In this document: one piece after another, positions 56,425 through 64,000 of the stretch
How positions within the stretch are numbered: position 1 is the stretch's first letter
Layout: every line of letters begins with the position of its first letter
NCBI GenBank assembly: GCA_019635355.1
Contig: JAHBZQ010000001.1
Location: forward strand, 3,410,001-3,474,000
DNA from: Rhizobacter sp.
Lineage (GTDB): Bacteria; Pseudomonadota; Gammaproteobacteria; Burkholderiales; Burkholderiaceae_C
Reading direction: 5' to 3'
Length of the DNA: 64,000 nucleotides
Notes under the pieces: generated by a model
Databases searched by the model: none
What the model was told of the DNA's origin: nothing
What the model saw: the letters and a program-made list of their open reading frames with translations, nothing else
Program-made: the position numbers and the translations under genes

Positions 56425-58152
56425 ATGAACACGATCGAACACGAATACGACATCGTCGTCGTTGGCGGCGGCACCGGCGGCCCGATGGCCGCGGTGAAGG
56501 CCAAGGAGAAGAACCCGAAGCTCAAGGTGCTGCTGCTCGACAAGGCCAACGTCAAGCGCAGCGGCGCGATCAGCATGGGCATGGACGGGCTCAACAACGC
56601 CGTCATCCCCGGCCACGCCACGCCCGAGCAGTACACCAAGGAGATCACGGTCGCCAACGACGGCATCGTCGACCAGAAGGGTGTGTACGCGTATGCCGCC
56701 AACAGCTACTCGATGATCGAGGAGCTCGACAAGTGGGGCATCAAGTTCGAGAAAGACGAGACCGGCGACTACGCCGTGCGCAAGGTGCACCACCTCGGCA
56801 GCTACGTGCTGCCCATGCCCGAAGGGCACCACATGAAGCGGGTGCTGTACCGCCAGCTCAAGCGCGCGCGTGTCGAGATCACCAACCGCGTGGTCGCCAC
56901 GCGCCTGCTCACCGGCCCCAGCGGCGAGATCGCGGGCGTGATGGGCTTCGACTGCCGCACCGCCGAGTTCCACGTCATCAAGGCCAAGGCCGTGATCATC
57001 TGCACCGGCGCGGCCGGGCGCCTGGGCCTGCCCGCGAGCGGCTACCTCTTCGGCACCTACGAGAACCCCACCAACTGCGGTGAGGGCCATGTGATGGCCT
57101 ACCACGCAGGCGCGGAGCTCACCAACCTCGAGTGCTTCCAGATCAACCCGCTGATCAAGGACTACAACGGCCCGGCCTGTGCCTACGTCACCGGCCCCTT
57201 CGGCGGCTACACCTCCAACAACGCCGGCCAGCGCTTCATCGAGTGCGACTACTGGAGCGGCCAGATGATGATGGAGTTCTGGAACGAACTCGAAGGCGGC
57301 CGCGGCCCGGTGTTCCTGAAGCTCGACCACCTCGCCGAAGAGACGATCAGCGAGATCGAGCACATCCTGCACACCAACGAGCGGCCGAGCCGCGGCCGTT
57401 TCCACGCCGGGCGTGGCACCGACTACCGCAAGCAGATGATCGAGATGCACATCTCGGAGATCGGCTTCTGCAGCGGCCACAGCGCCTCGGGCATCTGGAC
57501 GAATGAGCGTGGCGAGTGCTCCATCCCCGGCCTGTATGCGGCGGGTGACTGCGCGAGCATCCCGCACAACTACATGCTGGGGGCCTTCGTGTACGGCAAG
57601 TTCTGCGGCGAGAACGCGGCCGACTACGTGAGCGGCATTTCGCAGCCGGCGTTCTCGCAGGAGAAGGTCGAAGCCGAGAAGGCGCGTGTCTACGCCCCGC
57701 TCGGCAAGACCGAGGGCCTCACGCCCTTCCAGGTCGAATACAAGACACGCCGCATCGTCAACGACTACCTGCAGCCGCCCAAGGTCACCCGCAAGATGGA
57801 GATCGGCCTGCAACGCTTCGACGAGATCCGCGAAGACCTGCAGCACATGAGCGCCACCGACCCGCACGAGCTGATGCGTGCAATGGAGGCCCACACCATC
57901 CGCGACTGCGCCGAGCTGGCCGCGCGCGCTTCGCTCTTCCGCACCGAGAGCCGCTGGGGCCTGTACCACCTGTGCGTCGACCACCCCGAGAAGGACGACG
58001 CCAACTGGTTCTGCCACACCAACGTGACGAGCGACGAGCGCGGCAACGCCGTCTTCCGCAAGCGCGAGGTCGAGCCGTATGTGGTGGAGCTGAACGAGGA
58101 AGAGAAGTCGGCCTACCAGCGGCTGCGTGTGGCGAGCCCCGCCGCGGCCTGA
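56425..58152 (+). CDS. AprA-like FAD-dependent flavoprotein (fumarate reductase/APS reductase alpha family)
   Basis: The 575-residue protein has the FAD-binding motif DIVVVGGGTGGPMAA at residues 9-23. It continues with LLLDKANVKRSGAISMGMDGLNN, which resembles the DKAN-x-x-RSGA region of adenylylsulfate reductase alpha subunits more than succinate dehydrogenase. Later motifs are GRGTDYRKQMIEMH and the C-terminal flavoprotein GLYAAGDCAS. The partner ferredoxin downstream completes an AprBA-like pair. No sulfate adenylyltransferase or QmoABC genes are near, so classical APS reduction is unlikely and the substrate is open. GGAG precedes the ATG. Confidence 0.85.
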   Translation: MNTIEHEYDIVVVGGGTGGPMAAVKAKEKNPKLKVLLLDKANVKRSGAISMGMDGLNNAVIPGHATPEQYTKEITVANDGIVDQKGVYAYAANSYSMIEELDKWGIKFEKDETGDYAVRKVHHLGSYVLPMPEGHHMKRVLYRQLKRARVEITNRVVATRLLTGPSGEIAGVMGFDCRTAEFHVIKAKAVIICTGAAGRLGLPASGYLFGTYENPTNCGEGHVMAYHAGAELTNLECFQINPLIKDYNGPACAYVTGPFGGYTSNNAGQRFIECDYWSGQMMMEFWNELEGGRGPVFLKLDHLAEETISEIEHILHTNERPSRGRFHAGRGTDYRKQMIEMHISEIGFCSGHSASGIWTNERGECSIPGLYAAGDCASIPHNYMLGAFVYGKFCGENAADYVSGISQPAFSQEKVEAEKARVYAPLGKTEGLTPFQVEYKTRRIVNDYLQPPKVTRKMEIGLQRFDEIREDLQHMSATDPHELMRAMEAHTIRDCAELAARASLFRTESRWGLYHLCVDHPEKDDANWFCHTNVTSDERGNAVFRKREVEPYVVELNEEEKSAYQRLRVASPAAA

Positions 58153-58161
58153 CCCGAACCT

Positions 58162-58230
58162 CCGTTCGGGCTGAGCCTGTCGAAGCCCAGCGCCTGCCCC
58201 CAGGCCCTTCGACAAGCTCAGGGCGAACGG
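58162..58230 (+). repeat. Long inverted repeat between flavoprotein and ferredoxin genes
   Basis: The 24-base arms at 58162-58185 and 58207-58230 are reverse complements with three mismatches and enclose a 21-base loop. The right arm reads CTTCGACAAGCTCAGGGCG. I recall similar elements being widely dispersed in beta- and gammaproteobacterial genomes. It lies inside the operon, so it may act as an mRNA stem that stabilises or attenuates expression. Confidence 0.75.
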
Positions 58231-58252
58231 GATTGCCCACAAGGAGAACCCC

Positions 58253-58486
58253 ATGACCATCGCGATCACCCGAACCCAAGCCCCCGTCGTCATCGACGAA
58301 GACAAGTGCATCGCCGACAAGGGCTGCACCGTCTGCGTCGACGTCTGCCCGCTCGACGTGCTGGCCATCGACCTGACGAAGAACAAGGCTTTCATGAAGT
58401 TCGACGAGTGCTGGTACTGCATGCCCTGCGAGAAGGACTGCCCGACCGGCGCCGTGCGTGTCGACATTCCTTACCTGGTGCGCTGA
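58253..58486 (+). CDS. AprB-like 2[4Fe-4S] ferredoxin
   Basis: The 77-residue protein has two cysteine clusters: C-x5-C-x2-C-x3-CP in CIADKGCTVCVDVCP, and CWYCMPCEKDCPTGA. The second cluster with its CW-x-C start resembles adenylylsulfate reductase beta subunits. It is shorter than classical AprB and lacks that subunit's C-terminal tail. It should pass electrons to or from the adjacent flavoprotein. AAGGAG precedes the ATG. It ends two bases before the HEAT-repeat gene. Confidence 0.85.
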   Translation: MTIAITRTQAPVVIDEDKCIADKGCTVCVDVCPLDVLAIDLTKNKAFMKFDECWYCMPCEKDCPTGAVRVDIPYLVR

Positions 58487-58488
58487 CC

Positions 58489-59451
58489 ATGGTCGCCATT
58501 GCCTCCATCCACGACCGGCTGCGCAACCCCGATGCGGGCGTGCGCCGCATCGCGGTCATCGACCTGCCCTACAGCGACGAGGAAGACGACGTGGCGCCGC
58601 TGCTCGTCGAGGCCCTGGCCGATGCCGACGCGAGCGTGCGCCTCGAAGCGGCGAAGGCACTCGAAGGCTTCGAGGAGCCTGAGGTGCTCGACGCGCTCGT
58701 GCCCCTGCTGAAGGACCCCGACGCCGCCGTGCGCGACGCGGTGGCCTACACGCTCGCCGAGCTGAAGGACGCCGCCTCCGCCACGCCCATCCTGCCGTAC
58801 CTGCTCGACGACGACCCCGGCGTGCGCGCTGCCGCGCTGCACGCAGTGCGCGCCTTGCGCGTCGACGCCGCCTTCGAGCCCGCGCTGCAATCGCTGGCCC
58901 ACCCCGACGCCGCGGTGCGCCGCGCCGCGGTCGGCGTGCTCGGCTATCTCAAGAAGCCGCAGGCCCTGGGCGCCCTTACCGAGATCGCCGCGCACGACGC
59001 CGACCCCGAGGTGCGCCGCATCGCCGTGGGCGCCTTGAGCTACGCCGGTGACAGCGCCGAGGTGAGCGTGCTGCCCGCGCTCGGCCGCGCGCTGGCCGAC
59101 CCGGTGTGGCAGGTGCGCGAGGAGGCCGCCACCACCTACGCCAAGACGAACTCGCTGCTCGGCGTGCCCAACCTGGTGCGTGCGATGGACGACGAGTACT
59201 GGCAGGTGCGCGTGAAAGCCGCGCGCAGCCTCGGCAAGCTGAAGGCGCGCGACGGCGTGCTGGCGCTGATCGAAGCGCTGCTGCACCCGGTGAGCAACCT
59301 GCGCAAGGAAGCCGTGATCGCGCTGGGCGAGATCGGCGACTCGCGCGCCATCGCGCCGCTGGAGCGTGCGATGCACGACCCCGACCCCGACGTGCGCAAG
59401 CTGTCGAAGCTGGCGCTGACGTCGATGCAAATGCCCAAGCAAGGAGCCTGA
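58489..59451 (+). CDS. HEAT/PBS-lyase-like repeat protein
   Basis: The 320-residue protein consists almost entirely of about nine to ten HEAT-like helical pairs, each about 31 residues, with repeated ALxDPDxxVRxxAxxALG patterns (e.g. DPDAAVRDAVAYTL, DADPEVRRIAVGAL). Such repeats act as scaffolds, and PBS-lyase-like members sometimes attach or insert cofactors. It has no signal peptide. Sitting between two ferredoxin genes, it may assemble the flavoprotein-ferredoxin complex. Repeat copy 2 follows directly. Confidence 0.88.
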   Translation: MVAIASIHDRLRNPDAGVRRIAVIDLPYSDEEDDVAPLLVEALADADASVRLEAAKALEGFEEPEVLDALVPLLKDPDAAVRDAVAYTLAELKDAASATPILPYLLDDDPGVRAAALHAVRALRVDAAFEPALQSLAHPDAAVRRAAVGVLGYLKKPQALGALTEIAAHDADPEVRRIAVGALSYAGDSAEVSVLPALGRALADPVWQVREEAATTYAKTNSLLGVPNLVRAMDDEYWQVRVKAARSLGKLKARDGVLALIEALLHPVSNLRKEAVIALGEIGDSRAIAPLERAMHDPDPDVRKLSKLALTSMQMPKQGA

Positions 59452-59452
59452 C

Positions 59453-59533
59453 ATGAAGCCCCCACGTTCGCTTCGCTCACTGCCCCCCACGGGGGCGCAA
59501 GCCTCCCTTGGGGCGGCCCGGCGGGAGGCTTGA
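59453..59533 (+). repeat. Dispersed mini-ORF repeat, copy 2
   Basis: This copy starts at an ATG one base after the HEAT gene stop, encodes 26 residues ending LGAARREA, and stops with TGA one base before the ferredoxin ATG at 59535. Hairpins are GCCCCC/GGGGGC (59482-59487/59491-59496) and GCCTCCC/GGGAGGC (59501-59507/59523-59529), at the same relative sites as in copy 1 at 785-862 but with different stem bases. The codes MKPPRSLRSLPPTGAQASL and MTAPQSLSLLPPRGAVRL align residue by residue. Confidence 0.75.
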
Positions 59534-59534
59534 C

Positions 59535-59873
59535 ATGGCCTTCGTCGTCACCGAAGCCTGCATCCGCTGCAAGTACACCGACTGCGTGGCCGCGTGCCCG
59601 GTCGAGTGCTTCCACGAAGGCCCCGACTTCCTCGTCATCGACCCGGCCGCGTGCATCGACTGCGGCGTGTGCGTGCCCGAGTGCCCGGTCGAGGCGATCT
59701 ACGACGAGAAGGACCTGCCGCCCGAGCAGCACGAATACATCGCGCTGAACAAACGCCTGGCCGCGCAGTGGCCGCTCATCACCACCGCACAAGACCCGCT
59801 GCCCGACGCCGACCACTGGGCAGAGCAGAAAAACAAGCGAGGCCTGCTCACCGAAAACACCGAGCAGGTTTGA
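59535..59873 (+). CDS. fdxA: FdxA-type 7Fe/8Fe ferredoxin
   Basis: The 112-residue protein has the seven- or eight-iron ferredoxin pattern: an N-terminal cluster CIRCKYTDCVAACPVECF and a C-terminal cluster CIDCGVCVPECPVEAI, followed by a long tail typical of FdxA proteins. It is a soluble low-potential electron carrier and probably links the ferredoxin-NADP reductase at the end of the operon with the flavoprotein pair. The ATG at 59535 begins the standard family N-terminus; the repeat just before it encodes the preceding reading frame. Confidence 0.9.
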   Translation: MAFVVTEACIRCKYTDCVAACPVECFHEGPDFLVIDPAACIDCGVCVPECPVEAIYDEKDLPPEQHEYIALNKRLAAQWPLITTAQDPLPDADHWAEQKNKRGLLTENTEQV

Positions 59874-59957
59874 CGGAGACAAACGAGGAGCCCTGCGCAG
59901 GCACCGATCTTGCGCAACGGCTTCGTGATTCCGACCCGACGCACCAGGAGATCCGAG

Positions 59958-61409
59958 ATGAAGTTCCTATCGCTCCCGCTTGTTCCCGTCGCCCTGACGA
60001 CCTGCCTGCTGGCGCTGCCTTGCGCGGCCTTCGCGGCCAAGGAGGTCGTGACGATCGGCATCGGCACCCAGAACACCACCACCAACACCGTCACCGGCGG
60101 CGTGGTGCTCAAGGAGCTGAAGCTCCTCGAGAAACACCTGCCCAAGACCGGCAAGTACGCCAACATCGAGTGGAAGCTCGACTGGCAGAACTTCACCTCC
60201 GGCCCGCCCATCACCAACGGCATGGTCGCCGGCAAGCTGCAGATCGGCATGATGGGTGACTACCCGCTGCTGGTGAACGGCGCCACTGGCCAGCAGAACA
60301 AGGGCAACGAGACACAGCTCATCGCGGTCATCGCCTACAACGCCTTCGGCTCCGGCAACGGCGTGGTGGTGCACAAGGACAGCCCGTACTACGAGCTGGC
60401 CGACCTCAAAGGCAAGACGGTGTCGGTGCCCTTCGGCTCGGCGGCGCACGGGATGATGCTGCAGGCCATGCAGGAGCGTGGCTGGCCCAACGACTACTGG
60501 AACTTGGTGAGCCAGAGCCCCGAGGTCGGCACCACCAACCTGCAGGAAAAGAAGATCGACGCGCACGGCGACTTCGTGCCCTTCGCCGACCTGCTGCCGC
60601 ACCGCGGCTTCGCACGCAAGATCTTCGACGGTGCGCAGACCAAGATCCCCACCTTCCACGGCGTGGTGGTGCGCAAGGAGTTCGCCGACAAGTACCCCGA
60701 GGCAGTGGTGGCCTACGTCAAGGCCTTGATGGAAGCCAACGACTGGGTGCGCAAGGACCCGAAGACCGCCGCGGCGAAGGTCGAGGAGTGGACCAAGATC
60801 GAGAAGGAGGTGGTCTACCTCTTCCTCGGGCCGGGCGGCATCCACACGCTGGACCCGAGCATCAAGCCGCGCTGGGTCGAGACGATCAAGATTGCCCACG
60901 GCGTTCTCGCCAAGCTGGGCCGCGTGAAGGACTTCGACGTCAACGCGTGGGTCAACGAGAGCTACGTGCGTGAAGCCTTCAAGCAGCGCGGCCAGGACTA
61001 CGACGCGCAGAAGCAGACCCTCGCGAACTACGACGTCTCGGGCAAGGACCCGATCTGCAAGGTGGCCGTCACGCGGCCGAAGGAAGCCGGCGAGATCTGG
61101 CTCTCGACCGGCGAGATCGTGCCGGTGAGTTCGCCCGCCTGCCTGCTGGCCGGCATCAAGCAGTACGAGGCGGCCGGCAAGAAGATCAACGTGGCCTACC
61201 TCTACGACAAGGCACTGGGCATCAAGGTCGTCGCCGACAAGGCCTTCTATGCGATGGACACGAGCAATCCCAAGGCGCCGGTGGCCGTGCCCTTCCTGCT
61301 GAAGAAGGACGCCGAGGCCCACGCCGCCAAGACCAACGGCAAGCTCGCCACCTACGCCGAAGCGCTGGGCCAGGCCTCGGCCACCGTGGTCGCGGCCACC
61401 ACGAAGTGA
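59958..61409 (+). CDS. NitT/TauT-type ABC substrate-binding protein fused to a NosL-like domain
   Basis: The 483-residue protein has a signal peptide (about 1-27, ending AAFAAK), a NitT/TauT-type binding domain (about 30-350) and a C-terminal extension. The extension has Cys367 in DPICKVAV and Cys395 in SSPACLL, then AVPFLLKKDAEAHAAKTNGKLATYAEAL. That layout resembles NosL, the copper chaperone of nitrous-oxide reductase assembly. A fusion of such a domain to a binding protein is unusual and may give metal binding or thiol chemistry at the receptor. AGGAG precedes the ATG. Confidence 0.83.
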   Translation: MKFLSLPLVPVALTTCLLALPCAAFAAKEVVTIGIGTQNTTTNTVTGGVVLKELKLLEKHLPKTGKYANIEWKLDWQNFTSGPPITNGMVAGKLQIGMMGDYPLLVNGATGQQNKGNETQLIAVIAYNAFGSGNGVVVHKDSPYYELADLKGKTVSVPFGSAAHGMMLQAMQERGWPNDYWNLVSQSPEVGTTNLQEKKIDAHGDFVPFADLLPHRGFARKIFDGAQTKIPTFHGVVVRKEFADKYPEAVVAYVKALMEANDWVRKDPKTAAAKVEEWTKIEKEVVYLFLGPGGIHTLDPSIKPRWVETIKIAHGVLAKLGRVKDFDVNAWVNESYVREAFKQRGQDYDAQKQTLANYDVSGKDPICKVAVTRPKEAGEIWLSTGEIVPVSSPACLLAGIKQYEAAGKKINVAYLYDKALGIKVVADKAFYAMDTSNPKAPVAVPFLLKKDAEAHAAKTNGKLATYAEALGQASATVVAATTK

Positions 61410-61419
61410 AGTGAACACC

Positions 61420-62355
61420 ATGCGCGCCCTGCAACGAGTCGAAGACTTCACACCGCCGCCCGAGCCCGTGCCGGCCCGCGCGGCCACAGCCCCTGCCCAC
61501 GTGGGGCAGGGCGTCACGCCGCTGCCGCTCCCCGTGGGCGTGCCGAGCGCGCCCTCGCTGTGGCGCCGCTTCTGGGAGGGCCGCGGCGCCCTGCTGCTGA
61601 TGGCGGCCATCTCCATCGGCGGCGTGCTGCTCTTCTGGCAGCTCGCCACGCACTACAAGCTCGACGCCTACATCCGCTTCAACAACATCCCCACACCGGC
61701 GGCGGTGCTGGAGAAGGTGGTCGAGGTCAACAGCAGCCCGAAGTTCGTCACCAACATCGGCATCAGCGTGCGGCGCATCCTGCTGGGCTTCCTGGTGGCC
61801 ACGGTGCTGGGCGTGGGCCTGGGCGTGCTGATCGGCCGCTACCGCGTGGTGCGCGGCCTGGCGATGCCGGCGATGGAGATCTTCCGGCCCATCCCGGCCA
61901 TCGCCTGGGTGCCGATGTCGATCATGCTGTGGCCCGACAACGAGGTGAGCATCGTCTTCATCACCTTCCTCGGCGCCTTCTTCCCCATCCTGCTCAACAC
62001 GGTGCATGGCGTGGAAGCGATCGACCCGGTGCTCCTGCGCGCAGCGCGCACGCTGGGGGCAGGCGAGGCGAGCCTCTTGAAGCACGTGGTACTGCCGGGG
62101 GCGCTGCCGCACATCTTCACCGGGCTCGCGGTGGGCATGGGCGTGGCGTGGGTGTCGCTGATCGCGGCCGAGATGATCTCGGGGCAGTTCGGCATCGGCT
62201 ACTTCACCTGGGAGGCGTATTCGCTCATCAGCTACGCCGAGATCGCGCTCGGGATGATCACGATCGGCGTGCTGGGGCTCCTGTGCAGTGGCGGCATCCG
62301 CCTGCTCGCCAAGCTCGCGATGCCGTGGCAGGCGCATTCGGGAGGCAAGGCATGA
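61420..62355 (+). CDS. NitT/TauT-type ABC transporter permease
   Basis: The 311-residue protein has about six membrane helices, a 50-residue Pro/Ala-rich N-terminus, the periplasm-facing AEMISGQFGIGYFTWEAYS stretch and the permease loop AARTLGAGEASLLKHVVLPGALPHIFTGL. It follows the SBP stop by 10 bases; a GTG at 61411 is an alternative start. It overlaps the ATPase gene by four bases. Such permeases take nitrate, cyanate, bicarbonate, taurine or other sulfonates. Confidence 0.9.
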   Translation: MRALQRVEDFTPPPEPVPARAATAPAHVGQGVTPLPLPVGVPSAPSLWRRFWEGRGALLLMAAISIGGVLLFWQLATHYKLDAYIRFNNIPTPAAVLEKVVEVNSSPKFVTNIGISVRRILLGFLVATVLGVGLGVLIGRYRVVRGLAMPAMEIFRPIPAIAWVPMSIMLWPDNEVSIVFITFLGAFFPILLNTVHGVEAIDPVLLRAARTLGAGEASLLKHVVLPGALPHIFTGLAVGMGVAWVSLIAAEMISGQFGIGYFTWEAYSLISYAEIALGMITIGVLGLLCSGGIRLLAKLAMPWQAHSGGKA

Positions 62356-63218
62356 GCAACGTGGTGGCAACGCAAGGCCGTGTCGACGTGCGCGACCTGC
62401 ACATCCGCTTCAGCGTCAAGGGCCAGGAAGTCGAGGCGGTGCGCTCGGCGAGCGTGCACGTGCGGCCGGGCGAATTCGTCTCGCTGATCGGCCCTTCGGG
62501 CTGCGGCAAGTCGACGCTGCTCAACGCGGTGGCGGGCTTCCTCAAGCCCAACGGCGGCCAGGTACTGCTCGACGGCCAGGCCATCACCGGCCCGGGCTCC
62601 GACCGTGGCGTGGTGTTCCAGCAGTACTCGCTCTTCCCGTGGATGACGGTGCGCAAGAACGTGGAGTTCGGGCTCAAGATGAAGGGCGTGTCGCTCACCG
62701 AGCGCGAGTCGCAGGCGCGCACGCTGCTGGGCCTCGCGGGCCTGCTCTCGTTCGAGAACCACTACCCCGACCAGCTCTCGGGCGGCATGAAGCAGCGTGT
62801 GGGCATCGTGCGCGCACTCGCCACCAGCCCGCAGGTGCTGCTGATGGACGAGCCCTTCGGCGCACTCGACTCGCAGACGCGTGTGGTGATGCAGGAGATC
62901 CTCACCAACATGTGGCAGCGCCTGCGCATCTCGGTGCTCTTCATCACGCACGACATCGACGAGGCGGTGTTTCTCTCCGACCGCATCTACGTGATGACGG
63001 CGCGCCCGGGCCGCATCAAGGCCGAGCTGCCGGTGCCGCTGCCGCGCCCGCGCACACCCGAGATGACGGCCACGCCGGAGTTCGCCGCGATGGTGCGGCA
63101 GATCAAGGGCTTGATCCGCGAGGAGAGCATCGCGGCGATGGGTGGCGAGCTGAGCGAAGGTGGGCTCGCGGGCCTGGCCACCGAGGTCGGCCCGCAAGGT
63201 GTGGGGCAGCTGGTGTGA
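62352..63218 (+). CDS. NitT/TauT-type ABC transporter ATPase
   Basis: The 288-residue protein has Walker A GPSGCGKST, a Q-loop VVFQQYSLFPWMTV typical of the NrtC/SsuB/TauB group, signature LSGGMKQRVGI, Walker B LLMDEPFGALD and the switch histidine in ITHDIDEAV. It overlaps the permease by four bases. A 70-residue C-terminal tail extends beyond the core. Together with the binding protein and permease it completes a high-affinity importer. Confidence 0.92.
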   Translation: MSNVVATQGRVDVRDLHIRFSVKGQEVEAVRSASVHVRPGEFVSLIGPSGCGKSTLLNAVAGFLKPNGGQVLLDGQAITGPGSDRGVVFQQYSLFPWMTVRKNVEFGLKMKGVSLTERESQARTLLGLAGLLSFENHYPDQLSGGMKQRVGIVRALATSPQVLLMDEPFGALDSQTRVVMQEILTNMWQRLRISVLFITHDIDEAVFLSDRIYVMTARPGRIKAELPVPLPRPRTPEMTATPEFAAMVRQIKGLIREESIAAMGGELSEGGLAGLATEVGPQGVGQLV

Positions 63219-63229
63219 GGGAGGCCGCG

Positions 63230-63541
63230 ATGCTCATCTCCGAAGACACCGTGCCGGCCGACCTGGTGTGGCACGAAGCCAGTGGCCAGCTGGAGCTGGC
63301 CTGGGCCGACGGCCGGCGCGTGGCCTTCAGCTCGGCTCGCCTGCGCGCCGCCTGCAAATGCGCCGGCTGCGAGAAGCGGCGCCGCGACGGCCAGCCGCCG
63401 CAGGCGCCCGCCGGCATCGCACTGGCGCAGATCCACCCGATCGGCGACATGGGCGTGCAGCTCGTCTTCAGCGACGGCCACGACCGCGGCATCTATCCCT
63501 GGCCCTATCTGCATCAACTGGCAATGGAAGCCTCGCCATGA
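63230..63541 (+). CDS. DUF971-domain protein
   Basis: The 103-residue protein matches DUF971, the N-terminal fold of gamma-butyrobetaine-hydroxylase-like proteins (LVWHEASGQLELAWADGRRVAF and DRGIYPWPYLHQLAM). The cysteine-rich CKCAGCEKRRRD loop is reminiscent of a metal site. DUF971 proteins occur near iron-sulfur and ferredoxin systems. It follows GAGGGAGG and overlaps the ferredoxin-NADP reductase by four bases, so it belongs to this operon. Its role is unknown. Confidence 0.87.
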   Translation: MLISEDTVPADLVWHEASGQLELAWADGRRVAFSSARLRAACKCAGCEKRRRDGQPPQAPAGIALAQIHPIGDMGVQLVFSDGHDRGIYPWPYLHQLAMEASP

Positions 63542-64000
63542 GCAACCTCTTCGACTCGCGCGTGCTGAGCGTTCGCCACTGGACCGACCGTCAGTTCTCG
63601 TTCACCTGCACCCGCGACCCGGGTTTCCGTTTCCAGAGTGGCCAGTTCACGATGATCGGGCTGGAAGTCGACGGCAAGCCGCTGCTGCGCGCCTACAGCG
63701 TGGTGAGCCCGCACTGGGAAGAGACGCTCGAGTTCCTGAGCATCAAGGTGCCCGACGGCCCGCTGACCTCGCGGCTGCAGCACATCCAGGTGGGCGACAC
63801 GATCAAGATCGGCCGCAAGGCCTCGGGCACGCTGCTCACGCAGAACCTGCTGCCGGGTCGTCACCTCTACCTGCTGTCGACCGGCACGGGCCTGGCGCCC
63901 TTCATGGCGATGATCCGCGACCCCGAGGTGTACGAGCTGTACGAGAAGGTGATCCTGGTGCACGGCTGCCGCCAGGTGGGCGAGCTGGCCTACGACGAGG
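63538..64000 (+). CDS. fpr: Ferredoxin-NADP reductase (partial, runs off the window)
   Basis: The first 154 residues show the FAD-binding motif LLRAYSVVSPHWEE and FLSIKVPDGPLTSRLQ and the NADP-binding LLSTGTGLAPFMAMIRDPEVYE, as in bacterial Fpr. The gene continues past base 64000. It transfers electrons between NADPH and ferredoxin, so it is the likely power source of the flavoprotein-ferredoxin operon. It overlaps DUF971 by four bases (ATGA). Confidence 0.9.
   Translation, partial: MSNLFDSRVLSVRHWTDRQFSFTCTRDPGFRFQSGQFTMIGLEVDGKPLLRAYSVVSPHWEETLEFLSIKVPDGPLTSRLQHIQVGDTIKIGRKASGTLLTQNLLPGRHLYLLSTGTGLAPFMAMIRDPEVYELYEKVILVHGCRQVGELAYDE

Noticed and set aside
56425..58486. True dissimilatory adenylylsulfate reductase
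   Set aside because: The ferredoxin lacks the AprB tail and no sat, aprM or qmo genes are nearby, so only an AprBA-like label is supported.

Overview
The window is 64 kb of GC-rich, densely coded chromosomal DNA from a betaproteobacterium. Gene content points to the order Burkholderiales, probably the Rubrivivax/Methylibium/Piscinibacter side of it. The evidence is the mreB-mreC-mreD-mrdA-rodA order, gatCAB next to mreB, Bug-type tricarboxylate receptors, DUF4124 and an FtrA/rhodanese pair. This placement is inferred from gene content, not from a marker-gene comparison. I saw no rRNA, tRNA, CRISPR array, prophage or complete insertion sequence.

Layout. 0.1-5.8 kb: a TctD/TctE-like two-component system, a patatin-like lipase, a MATE exporter and a beta-hydroxyacid dehydrogenase. 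5.8-11.6 kb: the rod-shape locus on the minus strand. 11.9-15.2 kb: gatC-gatA-gatB, where gatB carries an internal stretch of foreign-looking composition. 15.2-19.9 kb: a DUF4124 protein, pyrE, exonuclease III, an outer-membrane barrel, an AraC regulator and an esterase. 19.9-22.4 kb: an EF-G paralogue behind a 390-base leader packed with short ORFs, competing hairpins and a terminator. 22.4-24.6 kb: an MBL-fold hydrolase, a LuxR-type regulator and a Crp-type regulator. 24.6-29.6 kb: an accessory minus-strand cassette of a cyclase-TPR protein, a PAP2/haloperoxidase-fold protein with a GGA repeat, and a subtilase. 29.7-33.2 kb: an M48 peptidase, an AmpG-like permease and an M14 peptidase. 33.3-43.0 kb: a flavin reductase, a DUF2314 protein, acetoacetyl-CoA synthetase and a complete oligopeptide-type ABC importer. 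43.0-45.5 kb: a TetR regulon with two matching operators, a 36-residue membrane peptide and a hydrolase, followed by two orphan small ORFs. 45.6-55.3 kb: an NCS2 permease, a GAF/PAS sensor kinase, a Bug receptor, a SulP transporter, a LysE exporter, DUF167, GNAT, rhodanese and FtrA-like genes.

55.5-64.0 kb is the most interesting operon. A GntR/UTRA regulator precedes an AprA-like flavoprotein, an AprB-like ferredoxin, a HEAT-repeat protein, an FdxA ferredoxin, a NitT/TauT-type ABC importer, a DUF971 protein and a ferredoxin-NADP reductase that runs off the window. The importer's binding protein carries a NosL-like C-terminal domain. Together they look like uptake of a small oxyanion or organosulfur-type compound plus a dedicated NADPH-ferredoxin-flavoprotein redox chain. 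The substrate is unknown.

Three non-coding observations stand out: the layered leader of the EF-G paralogue; a dispersed repeat present twice that forms a stop-to-start mini-ORF between operon genes and has two covarying hairpins; and the low-GC mosaic inside gatB.
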